Assembly: GCA_905331475.1 (NCBI GenBank)
Contig: CAJNYU010003218.1
Span: 124,001 to 188,000 of the forward strand
Length of the DNA: 64,000 nucleotides
Reading direction: 5' to 3'
Source of the DNA: Rotaria socialis
Taxonomy: Eukaryota > Rotifera > Eurotatoria > Philodinida > Philodinidae
Of this stretch, positions 23,876-50,617 are shown piece after piece. Below the pieces are notes generated by a model. That model was not told where the DNA came from, did not search any database, and saw only the letters and a program-made list of their open reading frames with translations. The translations under genes were made by a program, and so were the position numbers. Position 1 is the stretch's first letter; every line of letters begins with the position of its first letter.

Positions 23876-26800
23876 ATGGATATGCTTTTGAATAATCAAA
23901 CAACGAGCTATAATGACGATCCTAATCGTCTATGGGTCGAGATTGATCGAGGTTTGTTTGAGTGTTATCATAGATATGTTTCGATTGGATTGTTTTCGTT
24001 TTACTATGTTTCCTCGTTCAGGTATTCGTTCTAAAGAAGCTCAACGACAATTTGAGGCTATACTCAAAATGCCTGGTCTATTCAAAAAAGAAACAACATC
24101 AACAACACTTATCTCAGCAGCTCTCATAAAATTGGCAACACTTTTTCAAGAAGGGTACTTTTTTGTTTTGTTTTAATCATGAGAATTTCAGAGAGCAAAA
24201 TTTCCTATGTCGAAATTTGTTTAGAACCAATGAAATGCGTTTGAATGTTACCAAAGTTCTCGATCGCGTAGCAAATCAATTACAAAAATCTTCGATGCTT
24301 GATGATCCTATCAAACTTATCTATTCTGTTATGCATAGTAACGATTGTATTGCACGAGCGTTAACACTAAGGTTGACACAGAAATTTTCTATTGACTTTT
24401 GTTTATACATAAATTATTCTATTTAGAGCTCTTGCTATGATGCCACATATATTAGCGGACGATGTCGAAGCACATTTACATATTCGTCTTGCATTAGATT
24501 CTAATGATGAAATTGAAATTTTGGCTGCGGTTAAAGCTGCAAAAAAATTTATTCCCTGTTCAAAGTAAATCGAAAAAAGGAAAACCGTATATATTTTGGT
24601 TTTTCTTCTTTAGAACATTTGCCATGTCCATAAGTACAAAACTTGTATCGTTAATTGAAGATTTAACTACACCATTAACAATCAAATCTTGGCTTATTCC
24701 ACTCTTTGAACATATGACACATGATGCAACAGTGTCGATGAAAGTATATTTAGAGATGAATATAGAAGACTATTTTTTATCAAATTTTTATTATCATAGG
24801 GTCGTCAGCTTTTAATTTCATTGATAACCAAAGATACAACAGAAGAATTTCTTCAAATAGCTGTTCCAACATTAGCTCGATTGGCTGTTAAAAGTCACAT
24901 TGAAATTGGTGAAACAGTTAGTTATTTTGAGCTTGTTTTTCATTTCGGTTTATGTTCGATTGCGATTATTTTGTAGGTAAAATTTTTTCTTAAATTTCTT
25001 AAACTTGAACCACGTCGAAATTGTCGTAAACTCATTCTCCGCCATCTTGTTCCTATTGCTAGATGTGGTCCTATTGTCTGGCTCGATTCTACAACAGAAG
25101 TACGAATATAAATGTTAATTTTTTATGATTATATTTGTTCCTCCTGTTTCGTAGGATCTTATTGCATTTGCAAATGATAGTGATGATGATTATGTACGAT
25201 TACAAGTTTTACGTATTATTGAAGTACTCATTACTGGTGGCAGTTATATTACTCCTACATCTACATCAGGTAGAAAAGAAAATTTTCGAATTATGAAATA
25301 TACATTTCGATATGTAATAGATTTGAAAAAGCTACTTCAAATGTTCACTATACATAATAATATTCCAGTTGCTTATCAATGTTGTTCAACAACGCTTCGA
25401 ATCATTCTTAAATACCGTAATATATCTTCAATGGGTTTGTATCTTTTTTTCTTCTCAATTAATCATATAGACAGAAAGTCTCGAAAGAAAAATATTCTAC
25501 TAAGAAAAACATCCCTGACACTCGCAAATTGTAGCTCTAATTAATAATCTCTAGGTGACTCATAGAAGAGTTGGCACGACGAGAGCGGAAATGAGACATC
25601 TGTACTCGAAACCACGGAAGCCTTACCTTTCCCTCCTCTGAGCAATCTTATAAGATCATAATAATCTTTCAATTATTTCCTTTTTATAGAGTCTCAAAAT
25701 AATGAATTGTTTTCATCTCACCATGTTCTCGATGATTTAATTGAACATCTTAATACAGCTTTAGCTGTTCTTCTTACTGACGTTATTCAAGCCAACGAGC
25801 TAAAAGAATTACAAGTTTGTTTAAGATGATTATTAATATTTTGTTGTCAATACGATTCCTTTTTTGTTTTTGGTTCTACCAAGAATACTTTGAATTTAAT
25901 TGAACAATTATCCAGAGTCTATAATGAAAGTGCACAAAATTGTATACACCTACTTTTTACAACATGTGCTAATGTTGAAAGTAGGTGAAGAATATTTTTC
26001 AAAGAAATTTTCAAAACAAAATACTGATATTTCCTAGATCCGGAATTATTATCATATTTAGCAAAATCACTTGTTCGTTTATCTACGAATCATAAGGAAA
26101 TAATTGCCAATGAAACTATACAATTGTGTCGTTTATTAGCAAATTCATCGTTGAATGATGATGTTCGAGTAAGAAATTAATCTTTCGACGAAAATTTCAC
26201 TTTGCCATTCGATTCCTTTTTGTTTTAAGTATAATCTACTTGCTTTATTTGTTCTATCAAATCCAAATGATATCAACGAAATTCACGAACATGTTAAACA
26301 ACTTTCACCATGGAAATGTTTTTTACTTGCTCGCTGGTGTATAAGACATTGTTTATTTAAATTAGCTATCGATCTATTACAAATGGTAATTAATTGTGTG
26401 AATATATCAATACATGAAATATGGCTTCAAACATTAATGGACATATGTCGTGCCGAAGAACGATTACAAACAACAATGAATTCTTCGAAAGATGATTTAC
26501 AAGTTTTATGTGAAAATATTGCTGAAGCTGGTTCGTTCTACGAATCAAGTTTGATAAAAATGCCTGTAAGAATATGATGATTGTGTTTGAGACGAAAGTT
26601 TTACGTAATCATTATTCTTTTAGACAACAGTATCGATTGATGACAATAAACATTCCATAGATGCAACATTTGATTTCGAACGTGCTTATTGCGATATACG
26701 GTCATCGATAATTCATCAATTTTATGAACTAATTCATGTCATATATCAATATGATTTAGGAATGATTAGTTTCGATTTACTTGGAAAACGAATGGTACGT

Positions 26801-28258
26801 ATCATTTTCGTGGCAAGAAAAACTTCTTCTGTAATTTAATTTTTTCAAAATGTAAAATGAAAGAACTTTCTATTTTTTAATAAGTTGCAAATTGTTGTTC
26901 GAGATTTAAGTTAGAATGTCGTGTTCGAAAATCGACTAGTTTAAATGATCTGTAAATATTTTCACTAAAAAATTTTGTTTCAGCTTTCTATTATGGCTCA
27001 ACGTTTTTCAACGATTAGTTCAAAAATCGATGATATCCAACAATCATGTTTCGATGGTGATGCTCAAACATTATGGTGTCTGACATTTAATCGCTTTCTT
27101 TGTGATTTTATTTTTGCTGTTATCGAACGAATTGTTCGGCATGTTTCGTAAGAGAACTTTTTGCCATAAGACACATATATTTCCAGAGACATTTATTTAG
27201 ACTCGATAAAACTACTTGGGAAGATCGACTTAATGAGATGTCTTGGCGTGATGGATTTACTGAACAAATGTTTATTCGTTTTCGACACGTTGTCGATTTT
27301 GTATGCATTCGATTACAGAGTAAAAAAACAACGAAAAAGAATGCTAATATCGATGAAGTATGTTCTCTTTGATGCTGCTTTCCAAATTTGCATTGTATTG
27401 CTTTAGGAATTAGCTGTTCTTCAATATTTAACCAGTTCATTGATAACAATTCCACCACCTATTCCACGAATGTTCTTTCAAAAACTGCAACACACTGTTG
27501 TTAAAGTACGAAAATAATTTTTCTATGAATGGTAATTTAGAAAAAATGATTTTTTTTTATTTTTTTTGTTAGTTAGTTGTATCGCCGAACGAAAATGAAG
27601 ATCGTCCTGTACATGAATCTGATGCATTACTACCTGTTCAAATTCATGGTGAAATCGATGCTACATATCATCATTTACCATTGCGTACTGTAAAGCAAGT
27701 GTTTGTCGAAGTCTTAACGAGTCAACAGATGAATAAAAAAAACAAATCGAAAATTCCCGTACTGGATCAAGTAATAATTTACAATAGTTATATTTTATTA
27801 TACCGATGGCCGATGTTGTTGCTTCCTTTTTAAGATTACAAATGATGATTCCTATCGAGGAGCTAAAGCATCACTTTTTTCAGCTGATTCAACACTTTCA
27901 AAAATGATGGACAGTGAAAGTGATCATTACGAGAATGTGATTTTAAATGAAGAATTAAAAGATAATAGATTTCATGCTGGTTTCATCTTACATCTTGGTA
28001 GTGTTACAAATTACAATATTCATGTACGCGTATCTTTTGAAGACAATAGTGGACAACGATGGACTAATGTTGCAGAAAAAGCAATTTGTATCAAGTAAGT
28101 TTTCTTATCATTTCTTCTCGGATGAAATATGCGCTGCTGTTTTTTCTTCCTAGACTGAATAATCGACGACAGCCTCGATCATCAATAGCTACTCGTCCTA
28201 GTCTTCAACAACTACGTTCGACTGGCGGAGTCAATTAAAAGCATTCATCTATTTGTGA
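23876..28258 (+). CDS. INTS7: Integrator complex subunit 7
   Basis: INTS7 is a scaffold subunit of Integrator, the RNA polymerase II-associated complex that cleaves snRNA precursors and attenuates transcription in the nucleus. Exons: 23876-23951, 24022-24154, 24192-24371, 24427-24564, 24614-24743, 24800-24916, 24977-25099, 25155-25269, 25369-25434, 25690-25814, 25884-25980, 26038-26168, 26230-26565, 26624-26794, 26984-27147, 27189-27357, 27407-27505, 27573-27770, 27835-28094, 28153-28258. The total is 977 aa (human 962). The N-terminus (LWVEIDRGIRSKEAQRQFEA) and alpha-solenoid segments (KLIYSVMHSNDCIARALTLR; LIPLFEHMTHDATVSMK) align with the human protein as I know it. The rest is helical repeat, ending in a beta-rich C-terminal part and a basic tail. 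Intron 2 is only 37 bp. The last exon and the acceptor at 27188 are the least certain parts. Confidence 0.9.
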
Positions 28259-29849
28259 ATCTCCATTCTTTTCTTTTTTTTTTTGAATAAATTGTACAGA
28301 GAGAGAGAGATACTAATATTTAAAGATAACCATGATAGACATGGTTTTTGTAATTTAACAAAAAATAAATCAATGGGTCACCATATGTTTTAAAAAAGTT
28401 GAATACTGAGCTAATTTAATTAGTGAATGAATGAATTGTTCCCTCAAGTGATTTGATGAATTCAATTGAATTACGAGCATTTATAGAAATAAAATGCTTT
28501 GTTAATGTAACCTTTCATAGAGTATGTCAGACAAAGAGCAGGAAAAGTGTCTTTTATCTATGGAAGGAAATCTATGACGAATTACTAACACGTTTTTTTT
28601 TCTCTACAGGCTTACGTTTCAGACGTGAACTATGAAGTTAAAACTGGTCAGAAAATAGTAAATATTATTTAAAACAATAATAAGAAAATTGACTGGACAA
28701 GATTTTATCATAGTCGATTTTGAGTACAGAGAATTTTTCAAAGGTAAAATGTGTTGATGTTCGACGATATTTGTTGTGAACAGAGAGTTCCATAGCTCAT
28801 CCGTGCGTTATAATTAGTTTACATCGGATCCTGATTCACAAGTTTTAGACTCAACAGCCTCCAAATATAAGAGATAGTCATAAGCGGTAGATTTCAAGGA
28901 CAGACATGTATCAATGACGTCATGTATTTTTTTTTCAGAAAAAAAATTATTTCGAATAATTATTCATCGTTTTACATACCAATGTCATGTTTCTGTGTGA
29001 AGAATACAAGTAAAATGAAATGATTGAATAGAAAATAAATGCATCTGAATAAAAACCTGTCTTTTGATATATATATATCTTAGAATTCATAATTAGTAAA
29101 TATCAGTTTAAAAAAAAATCGTCGATTTTTTCTGGTAGAACAATTCAATTTTTATAGTCAATTCGTTAAAGATCATTATGAATAGTTCTTTGATTAGCAC
29201 TACTAAACAAAGAACCGAACAATACTTCAATTACTCCATATCGCACGAATTCTATACAAGCTGTTAGCTGTTGGCCTTCATCATATGTTCGTGTAAATTT
29301 TAGATACCATAACTTTGACTCCTTCTATCGTCGATTCGTCTTATCGCCTTGATATGACATTGGTATATATTAAGACAGAAATTTTTTGACTTATATTTCT
29401 ATTTTTTTTACATTAGACCTACAATAGCAGGGATATGATATAGTCAGGCGTTGGCTAACTATTGTTGACTATTTTTTTCACGAGAAAGGACTGATTAAAT
29501 TTGATGGATGCGCGAATAATCATATATCGATAATTATGAAAGTGTAAGAAAACTTGTCCTTGTAAAACCAATAGTCATACAAATACAGCATCATAAATGA
29601 AGTATGCGATGGCTGCAACACCGACGGACAATAATGAAATTATTTTGCATTGTAAATTTTTCTACTGGTGCTTAGATGCTAAATTGGATGGCAGAAAGTG
29701 TAAAAAAAAACTTGGTTGGATTCATGTTGAGTTTGAAAGGCGAATTCTTGAGATTCAATTAATTTAATCGAAAATATAAACAAGTTTCTACTTTTTGGTT
29801 CAGTTGTTATTGTTAAAATTCTGCGTTTTTTTCTCGTATATTTTATTTG

Positions 29850-29875
29850 TCTCTCTCTCTCTCTCTCTCTCTCTC
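29850..29875. repeat. TC dinucleotide microsatellite
   Basis: About 13 uninterrupted TC units in the intergenic region upstream of the neurobeachin gene. Confidence 0.9.
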
Positions 29876-30320
29876 GACTCAAGTTGTTTGTTAGCGCAAG
29901 CTCTTCATTTTTTTTAACACTCACACATGTCATGTTGGAATGTTTACTTGCTATAAACTTACAGATCTGCTGATCATATCTAGAAACTAAAATTGATAAT
30001 CACATTTCCCAGAATCATTGATATCCATGCTATCAACGAGAGGTTTTGAACAATATGCAGCCTTTATAATATTCGCTTTAGTTCAAAGATGTCACTCATT
30101 GCCGATGGCTAATTTTTGCAGAGGAGTTTGACTAAATCTAATTGGCAGACTAAAAAGTGTCAATCAACTATACTATTCTATGTTTCTACGACGCGACGTG
30201 TCCCGTCCAAGCGTATTTCACTAACTGAGTAATCGGCGAGCTACGTACGTTTATACTAAGAGAGCAGAGAAAGCGAGCGAAAAAAGAAATGCATCAATAG
30301 AAGCTAACAATAAAGAAGAA

Positions 30321-30348
30321 AAGGAGGAGGAGGAGGAGGAGGAGGAGA
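30321..30348. repeat. GGA trinucleotide polypurine tract
   Basis: About eight GGA/GAG units in the presumed 5' UTR of the neurobeachin gene, followed by an A-run and a candidate splice donor. Confidence 0.85.
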
Positions 30349-30473
30349 AAAAAAATAACAAGTAGGTCTATTATACTAAATCAAACTGATGGCTTCTTTT
30401 TCCATACTCACCCTTCATAAAAAAAATAGATACAAATACTTGTCGACATTCAATTTATCTATTTCAGATTGTA

Positions 30474-43070
<12,597 letters not shown>

Positions 43071-43828
43071 TAAATTGTTTTCATTATCTTTTCTTTTTCG
43101 TAGTGTAATTCGTTTTTCTTTTCTTTTTGACTATTCATATTTTAATGTTTTTTCTCTGCGCTTTCATATGAGGCTTTTTTTCTTAAAGACATTCCAAATT
43201 ATTTGCGTTTGTTCGGTTCTTTTTAAAAGAAGATCTTTGTTTTCTATGGAATAGGTGAGAACGGCTGTTATGTTAAGTAGTATTTTTTTTGTTTGTTTGA
43301 TTCTCTTTTTCTGTTTGGTTGGGAAATAAAAAAAGCCCCCAGTGATATTCATATTGTAGTTGTTGTTTATCGTATTTATCTAGGTTAATTTGTAACGTGC
43401 ATGGAAAACTAATGGACATCTTAAACAATTTTATGATCTTACATATTACTTTTGTCTGTGGATTTTTTTTTCTTTCTTTTTATTTACGCTTATAAACGAT
43501 TTTTACTGCATTCCCTTTTCTCTTCTTCTTTTGTGTTTCTTGAGCTTTAATATAATAAAATAATTTGATAAATATTCAAATAGGTCTACGCATGAAATAA
43601 TCAAATAGTTATGTGTATAATTGGTTTTTAGATTAATATGGTGCATTAACAAGTCAAATAATGAAAGCAACATCTGGTAAATAAAATCACAAATAGTATA
43701 TGATTACAGGATTGCAAGAAAATTTCCTTATCTACAAAGAAAATTTGTACACTAATGAGATAGAAAATTGCAATCGATCTGAAAACAAAGTATCTAACAA
43801 TGCAGCCATGAAACTGCATTATATCCGT

Positions 43829-45745
<1,917 letters not shown>

Positions 45746-45864
45746 AATCTCATATACGATAGTTATTTTACAGATCTATAAGAGTCAAATGTTTTTCTTT
45801 TTGTGTGTCTTTCTATCTTTATACTTAGTCAATTATGACATCTAGGCATTTGGTTAAATTTTAG

Positions 45865-48284
45865 ATGAGTAATATTTACATTCAAGAGCCGGCAACTCGT
45901 GGAAAAGTTATTTTAGATACAACTGTTGGTGATATTGAAATTGTAAGATTTATTTAGTAAAGAAAAATATGAACTATAAATATTATCAATTGTTTGTTTA
46001 GGAACTATTCTCTAAGGAATGTCCATTAGCATGTCGAAATTTTCTTCAATTATGTATGAATGGTTATTATGATGGAACTATTTTTCATCGAGTTGTACCA
46101 AATTTTATTGCTCAAGGTGGTGATCCAACTGGAACAGGCGAAGGAGGCGAATCAGCGACCGGCACAGCATTTGCAGCAAGTATTCATTTGAGTCTAGTTT
46201 CATGCCATTCTATTTTCGAATTTAGGATGAATTTCATACACGATTACGTTTTAATCGTCGTGGTCTTCTCGGTATGGCCAATCATGGACCGAATACGAAT
46301 GATAGTCAATTCTTTTTTACATTGGGTAGTACGCCGGAACTCGATAAAAAGAATACATTATTTGGCAAAATAGTCGGTAATACTTTATTTAATATGTTGA
46401 AGTTAGGCGAAGGAGAAATAATTGGTGAAGCACCAGTACGTGCACATAAAATAATCAAAACAGAGGTTAGCTAATATTAAAATTAAAAAAGGAATCATGG
46501 TTTGGAAATATCTAAATATCTAGGTTATATCCAATCCATTTGATGATATGGAAGCTCGACCTCGCGCTAAACCGCAAGTGACTGATGATCATGAAACGAA
46601 CAAAAAATCCAAAGATACTTTTTATGCTAAAGCAATCAAGTAAACTTGTTTTTCGGTTAAGTTCATCGTAATTTCAAACTTTTGTTTTGTGTTAGAAACT
46701 ATGGTCTACTTTCATTTGGAAATGAAGCGGAAGAAGATGAAGAAGAAATAACAAAAGTTTCCATTGTAAAAAATTCATATTTTCTTTTCTTTTTCGTTTA
46801 CTGAATTTCTTATTGGTAGGCATTAAAACAAAAAGGAACTGGAAAGAGTGCACATGATTTAACTAACGATGCAACATTGAGTAAAACTACAGTCCGATTA
46901 GATGACGATGATGAACAAAGCGACGAAGAACTACCTATCGAAAAAGAAAATCCAAAAGTAGCAGAGAAAAGTGATGCAAATTTCGATAAAGAAGAACTCG
47001 ATCGCGTACGAAGAAAATTTAATGAAAAAAAATTAACAAAAAACGACAAGAAAAAACCAGTTAAACTTGATGCAGAAGATGATGAAGATGACGACGAAAA
47101 AGATATTTCATCATCAAAACCGTAATTATAAAACTAATTTTGGCAGTAAATTAATCGATTTCTTTTTTCTTAAAGTGACAATATCAAACTCGAAATCGAA
47201 CAATTAAAAAAAGAATTAAAACAATCGAAAAAAGCATCCACGTCTACTAAACAATCAGAAGAAAGTGTTCCAGAAGAAACAGAACGTAAGTAGTTCCATA
47301 GAATGATTCAAAATGTTCAATCTTCCTTTTCGTGAAGCATAACGTATCTATATGAAAATGAGCTGAACCTTTGATAGATTCTAAAGATTCAAAAAGTTAG
47401 TCATAAACAGCTTGAAATTATTCTACTAATTGCAATGTTTGATAAACGAAGTTACATGCGCAGTTTATTTTTCAATAGCCAAGTCTCAATGATAACCAAA
47501 TTGCAAACTAATATTTCATTTGTAAAGAGAAATTCGTGATAATAAAACAAAATGAAGATAAAACTCATTCTGCTGATATAAGGCGATATGTACGCGAATG
47601 CCAGATCATAGAAGAGCAGATTGAGAAAAATGAAATCATACTATTTTGATGTTAAACGTCATCAATGACGAGATCCAATGATATTTAGCATATTCTAAAC
47701 GTTTTAATTTGAACAATTAAGTTTATAGATTCTATTAAAGCTGACACCTTCGGATAAAAATATAGTTATTGAATTTCATGCTTTTATTTCGAATTTAGCT
47801 GTACCTGCCCCTGCACCCATAGTACCAGCTGCTGCAAGTACTTCTGCATTAATGGATGAACTAATGGCTGGTACAAGACGAAACACTAGAAAAAATCATG
47901 TTAGCCATTCGAATTCAAGAGAATCTCAAGTTTGTTTGCAATTCTGCTTGGTTATTGATCAGTAAAACATTTTCGGTTTGCTTTTTTTTTTACTTATAGA
48001 CTCTAGATCTACTATCAAAGTTTCGTGCAAAACTTCATGCTGTTAAAGACGATCCAGCCAGCGAACCTGTAAATGAAACACCAGGAGAACAAAAAAATGA
48101 TAAAGTTCCAGAAGAGTTCTTAAAACATCGTTTTGTATCGGACGAACTTTTGGATAATGTTCAAGATATTTATACGAATGCTGATTTATTATCTGTTTAT
48201 GATCCAAGAAATCCGATGACAAAACGACGACGAGATGAAAGTAGTATGTTACTTCAACAAAAAAAACATAAAGGACGTTCATGA
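45865..48284 (+). CDS. CWC27: CWC27 spliceosome-associated cyclophilin
   Basis: CWC27 is a cyclophilin-fold protein of the activated spliceosome (Bact complex). Exons: 45865-45942, 46002-46175, 46226-46465, 46524-46639, 46696-46765, 46820-47121, 47176-47285, 47799-47929, 48000-48284; 501 aa (human 472). The N-terminus [20 protein letters not shown] leads into the peptidyl-prolyl isomerase-like domain (residues about 10-175: [46 protein letters not shown]). Its position for the canonical active-site Trp seems altered, as in other CWC27 proteins, so catalytic activity is doubtful. The rest is acidic/lysine-rich disorder, with a conserved C-terminal motif ([16 protein letters not shown]). Intron 2 starts GCAAGT, a GC-AG intron. 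An acceptor-like TTTTAG directly abuts the ATG, which fits trans-splicing from an upstream GALE transcript. Confidence 0.93.
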
Positions 48285-48408
48285 GAACAATAGTTTCCCT
48301 TCATGCTGTGTATTATGATGTACTATCTGTTGTTAAAGATATAAAATAAATCATTCGGTATAAAAATATACCAGAACATTTGATATCTTTATTCTGTTCA
48401 GATTAATT

Positions 48409-49252
48409 ATGCAACATTCATGTTCACGTTCCTGTCAACATGTCGATGAGACAAATGTTGGCCTATGGAATTTACATACGAAAATCGATAAATACAATCT
48501 ACAATGTTACAACGAAAAACATGATGGTTCAGGTAAAGAAATATTTCGAGCATGGGACGAACGACTTGACCGATCAAAAGTAGATTTTATTCGACTAATC
48601 AAATGACATACAATGGATCAAAGTGTTTTATTTTATAGGTAGTTGAAAGTGATGATGACCCAGAATTACTTTTCAGTATACCATTTAATGGTGCTGTGAA
48701 AATAACAGGTCTATGTGTGATTGGTGAAAACGGACCATCGCATCCGAATACAGTTAAACTGTATGTGAATATTTAACTTCATTAACGTAGGAAATATCAT
48801 ATTTGATGTATGAATAGATGGAGCAATTTACCTGAATTGCGTTTTGAGAATGCACGCGGAAAAGAGCATCAAGAAATTTCCCTTACATATGATCCATCGG
48901 GCACATTAGCTTATCAAGTCAAGTAAATATTTTCTTTCTTAGAAAACATTTTCAATCGAATCCTCGTTTTCAGTCCAGCGCATTTTTCGCGTGTAACGCA
49001 TCTCTCGTTGTATTTTCCTTCGAATTTCGGTGATGAAACAACTCGCATCTATTATATTGGTCTTCGTGGTGAATTTCTGGGTGTACGTGAATGTTTTACC
49101 TTTTATTTTTATTGCAATACAATTATTAGAGTTTCTTTCTTTTTTTGTAGGAAGTTAAATCTAAAATAGTCATTGCAACCTATGAATCAAAGCCACAATT
49201 AAAAGACCACAAAGTGGACGATTTCCTTAAAGGCAATTATGAAATACAATAA
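48409..49252 (+). CDS. PITHD1: PITH domain-containing protein 1
   Basis: Exons 48409-48579, 48639-48760, 48818-48922, 48974-49082 and 49151-49252 encode 202 aa (human PITHD1 211). The PITH domain is the thioredoxin-like-interacting, proteasome-associated beta-sandwich shared with TXNL1. Visible conserved blocks are [50 protein letters not shown] and [16 protein letters not shown]1 is reported to bind the proteasome and affect haematopoietic differentiation in vertebrates; in this organism only the domain assignment is secure. An acceptor-like TTCTGTTCAG ends 8 bases before the ATG, and the CWC27 stop is only 124 bp upstream. AATAAA overlaps the stop codon region. Confidence 0.92.
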
Positions 49253-50185
49253 ACTTTTGTCGCTGCCTTCTTTGTTTATTATAAACTTGCAAAATTTTTC
49301 AAAAATCAATTTTCTTCATCATGATTGAATTCCTTGTCTGTCGATGAAGTCTGAAATAGACCAATGTAATATGCAATTTTCTTTTTTGTGAATTCTGATT
49401 AACGTATTTTTCATAAAACACGAAGATTAGAAATAATTGATTTTCTTGCGCTTCAAATAATAAGAGTTATGAAACCGATTCGTAGTGATCGGCTTCATAA
49501 TTTAGCTGGTCGACTTCGATAATCTTTCATGTACAGTACCAATCAATGAATTCGGTTGATTATTCAAAAGTTGATGAACAAATATGTTAAGTATGACTTT
49601 TATATTGCACGTCACGCAAGCATCATCTGTTTATACAGTACGGATATGCACAAACTCTTGCCAATGAACATTACCATTCATCTTTTTTTCTTTCTAACAT
49701 AGGAAACTAGTGATGTTAAGGGTTAATATAGTACTCTATTGAACGGGAAAAAGCTGAACATTTATTTAGTTGAGCATTCAGCTAGTCGATCGGGGTTTAG
49801 GTTTAGTTATTTTTAAAATTTCTAGTATCTCTTCAGATTATTGATATGAATTTGTTCGATTCCATTCTTTTATTAGACCATTTGGTTTTATTGTTTTGTA
49901 TAATTAGTACAAGTTACAAGTAGAAAAAGAAAGAAAGAGAAAATTGTTTGAAACGGCAATAGCGCACGCTCAAACTCTTAAAAAAGAATGATGTAAACAC
50001 TAACAAACGGCCTCATTCTCCTTGTGGAAATCAAGAAGAAAGAAAAAAACAAAAGACACAACAAAACAACAACGAAAAGAGCGTAATGCACATAGCCATT
50101 AACAACAACGATATTTGTTTTGAAAAATAGAAGCCGACAAAGAAAAGTATGAGAAAAAATTGATAAAAAAAAAACAAAGCAAACG

Positions 50186-50218
<33 letters not shown>

Positions 50219-50617
50219 AGAAATCCGTGTTTGTTCCACCACAGCAAACAGACAATGTATACCAGTCGTCATAAAAACAAAACTACGAAGTAGAACAATT
50301 CATGTTTATTTTTTTTTCTTCTTTTTTCTCATATCGCATTAAAAATAACATTAAACAAATATACATACACCCAAAAGAAAAGTGAACGAGATAAATTTTC
50401 TTACAAATAAATATGAGATAAAGATCAATTTATAAAAGCAAAAGAAACGAAACGAAAAGAAAGAATCATCCCACAGTTCCTTATATGTCGGAATCCTGTA
50501 ATGAGCGATTTAGTGAAAAGAATAAAAATCAGTCGGCCAGAAATCAATTGGAAAAATAAACAAAGACAAAACGTACAACAAAGATTATATAAATACCAAA
50601 ATAAAGAAAACGTTGCT
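49253..50617. other. Convergent intergenic region PITHD1 / CBP
   Basis: Tail-to-tail spacer with long purine-rich stretches on the plus strand and a (GAAA)n/(GA)n tract at about 50185-50219. Open frames on the minus strand (49978-50255) are the translation of this low-complexity sequence. The CBP 3' UTR probably lies in the right half. Confidence 0.5.
50185..50219. repeat. GAAA/GA microsatellite
   Basis: GAAA tetranucleotide units merging into GA units in the convergent spacer between PITHD1 and CBP. Confidence 0.85.

Larger units (their letters stand above)
28259..30473. other. Intergenic region and probable 5' UTR of the neurobeachin gene
   Basis: No coding exon seen. It contains a TC-dinucleotide run (29850-29875) and a (GGA)n polypurine tract (about 30321-30348). 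A possible untranslated first exon ends at AACAA|GTAGGT (donor about 30362), and an acceptor CTATTTCAG lies six bases before the ATG at 30474. These splice sites are inferred only. Confidence 0.4.

Noticed and set aside
49978..50255. Hydrophobic minus-strand frames resembling membrane proteins
   Set aside because: They are translations of a purine-rich low-complexity tract and microsatellite, not a gene.
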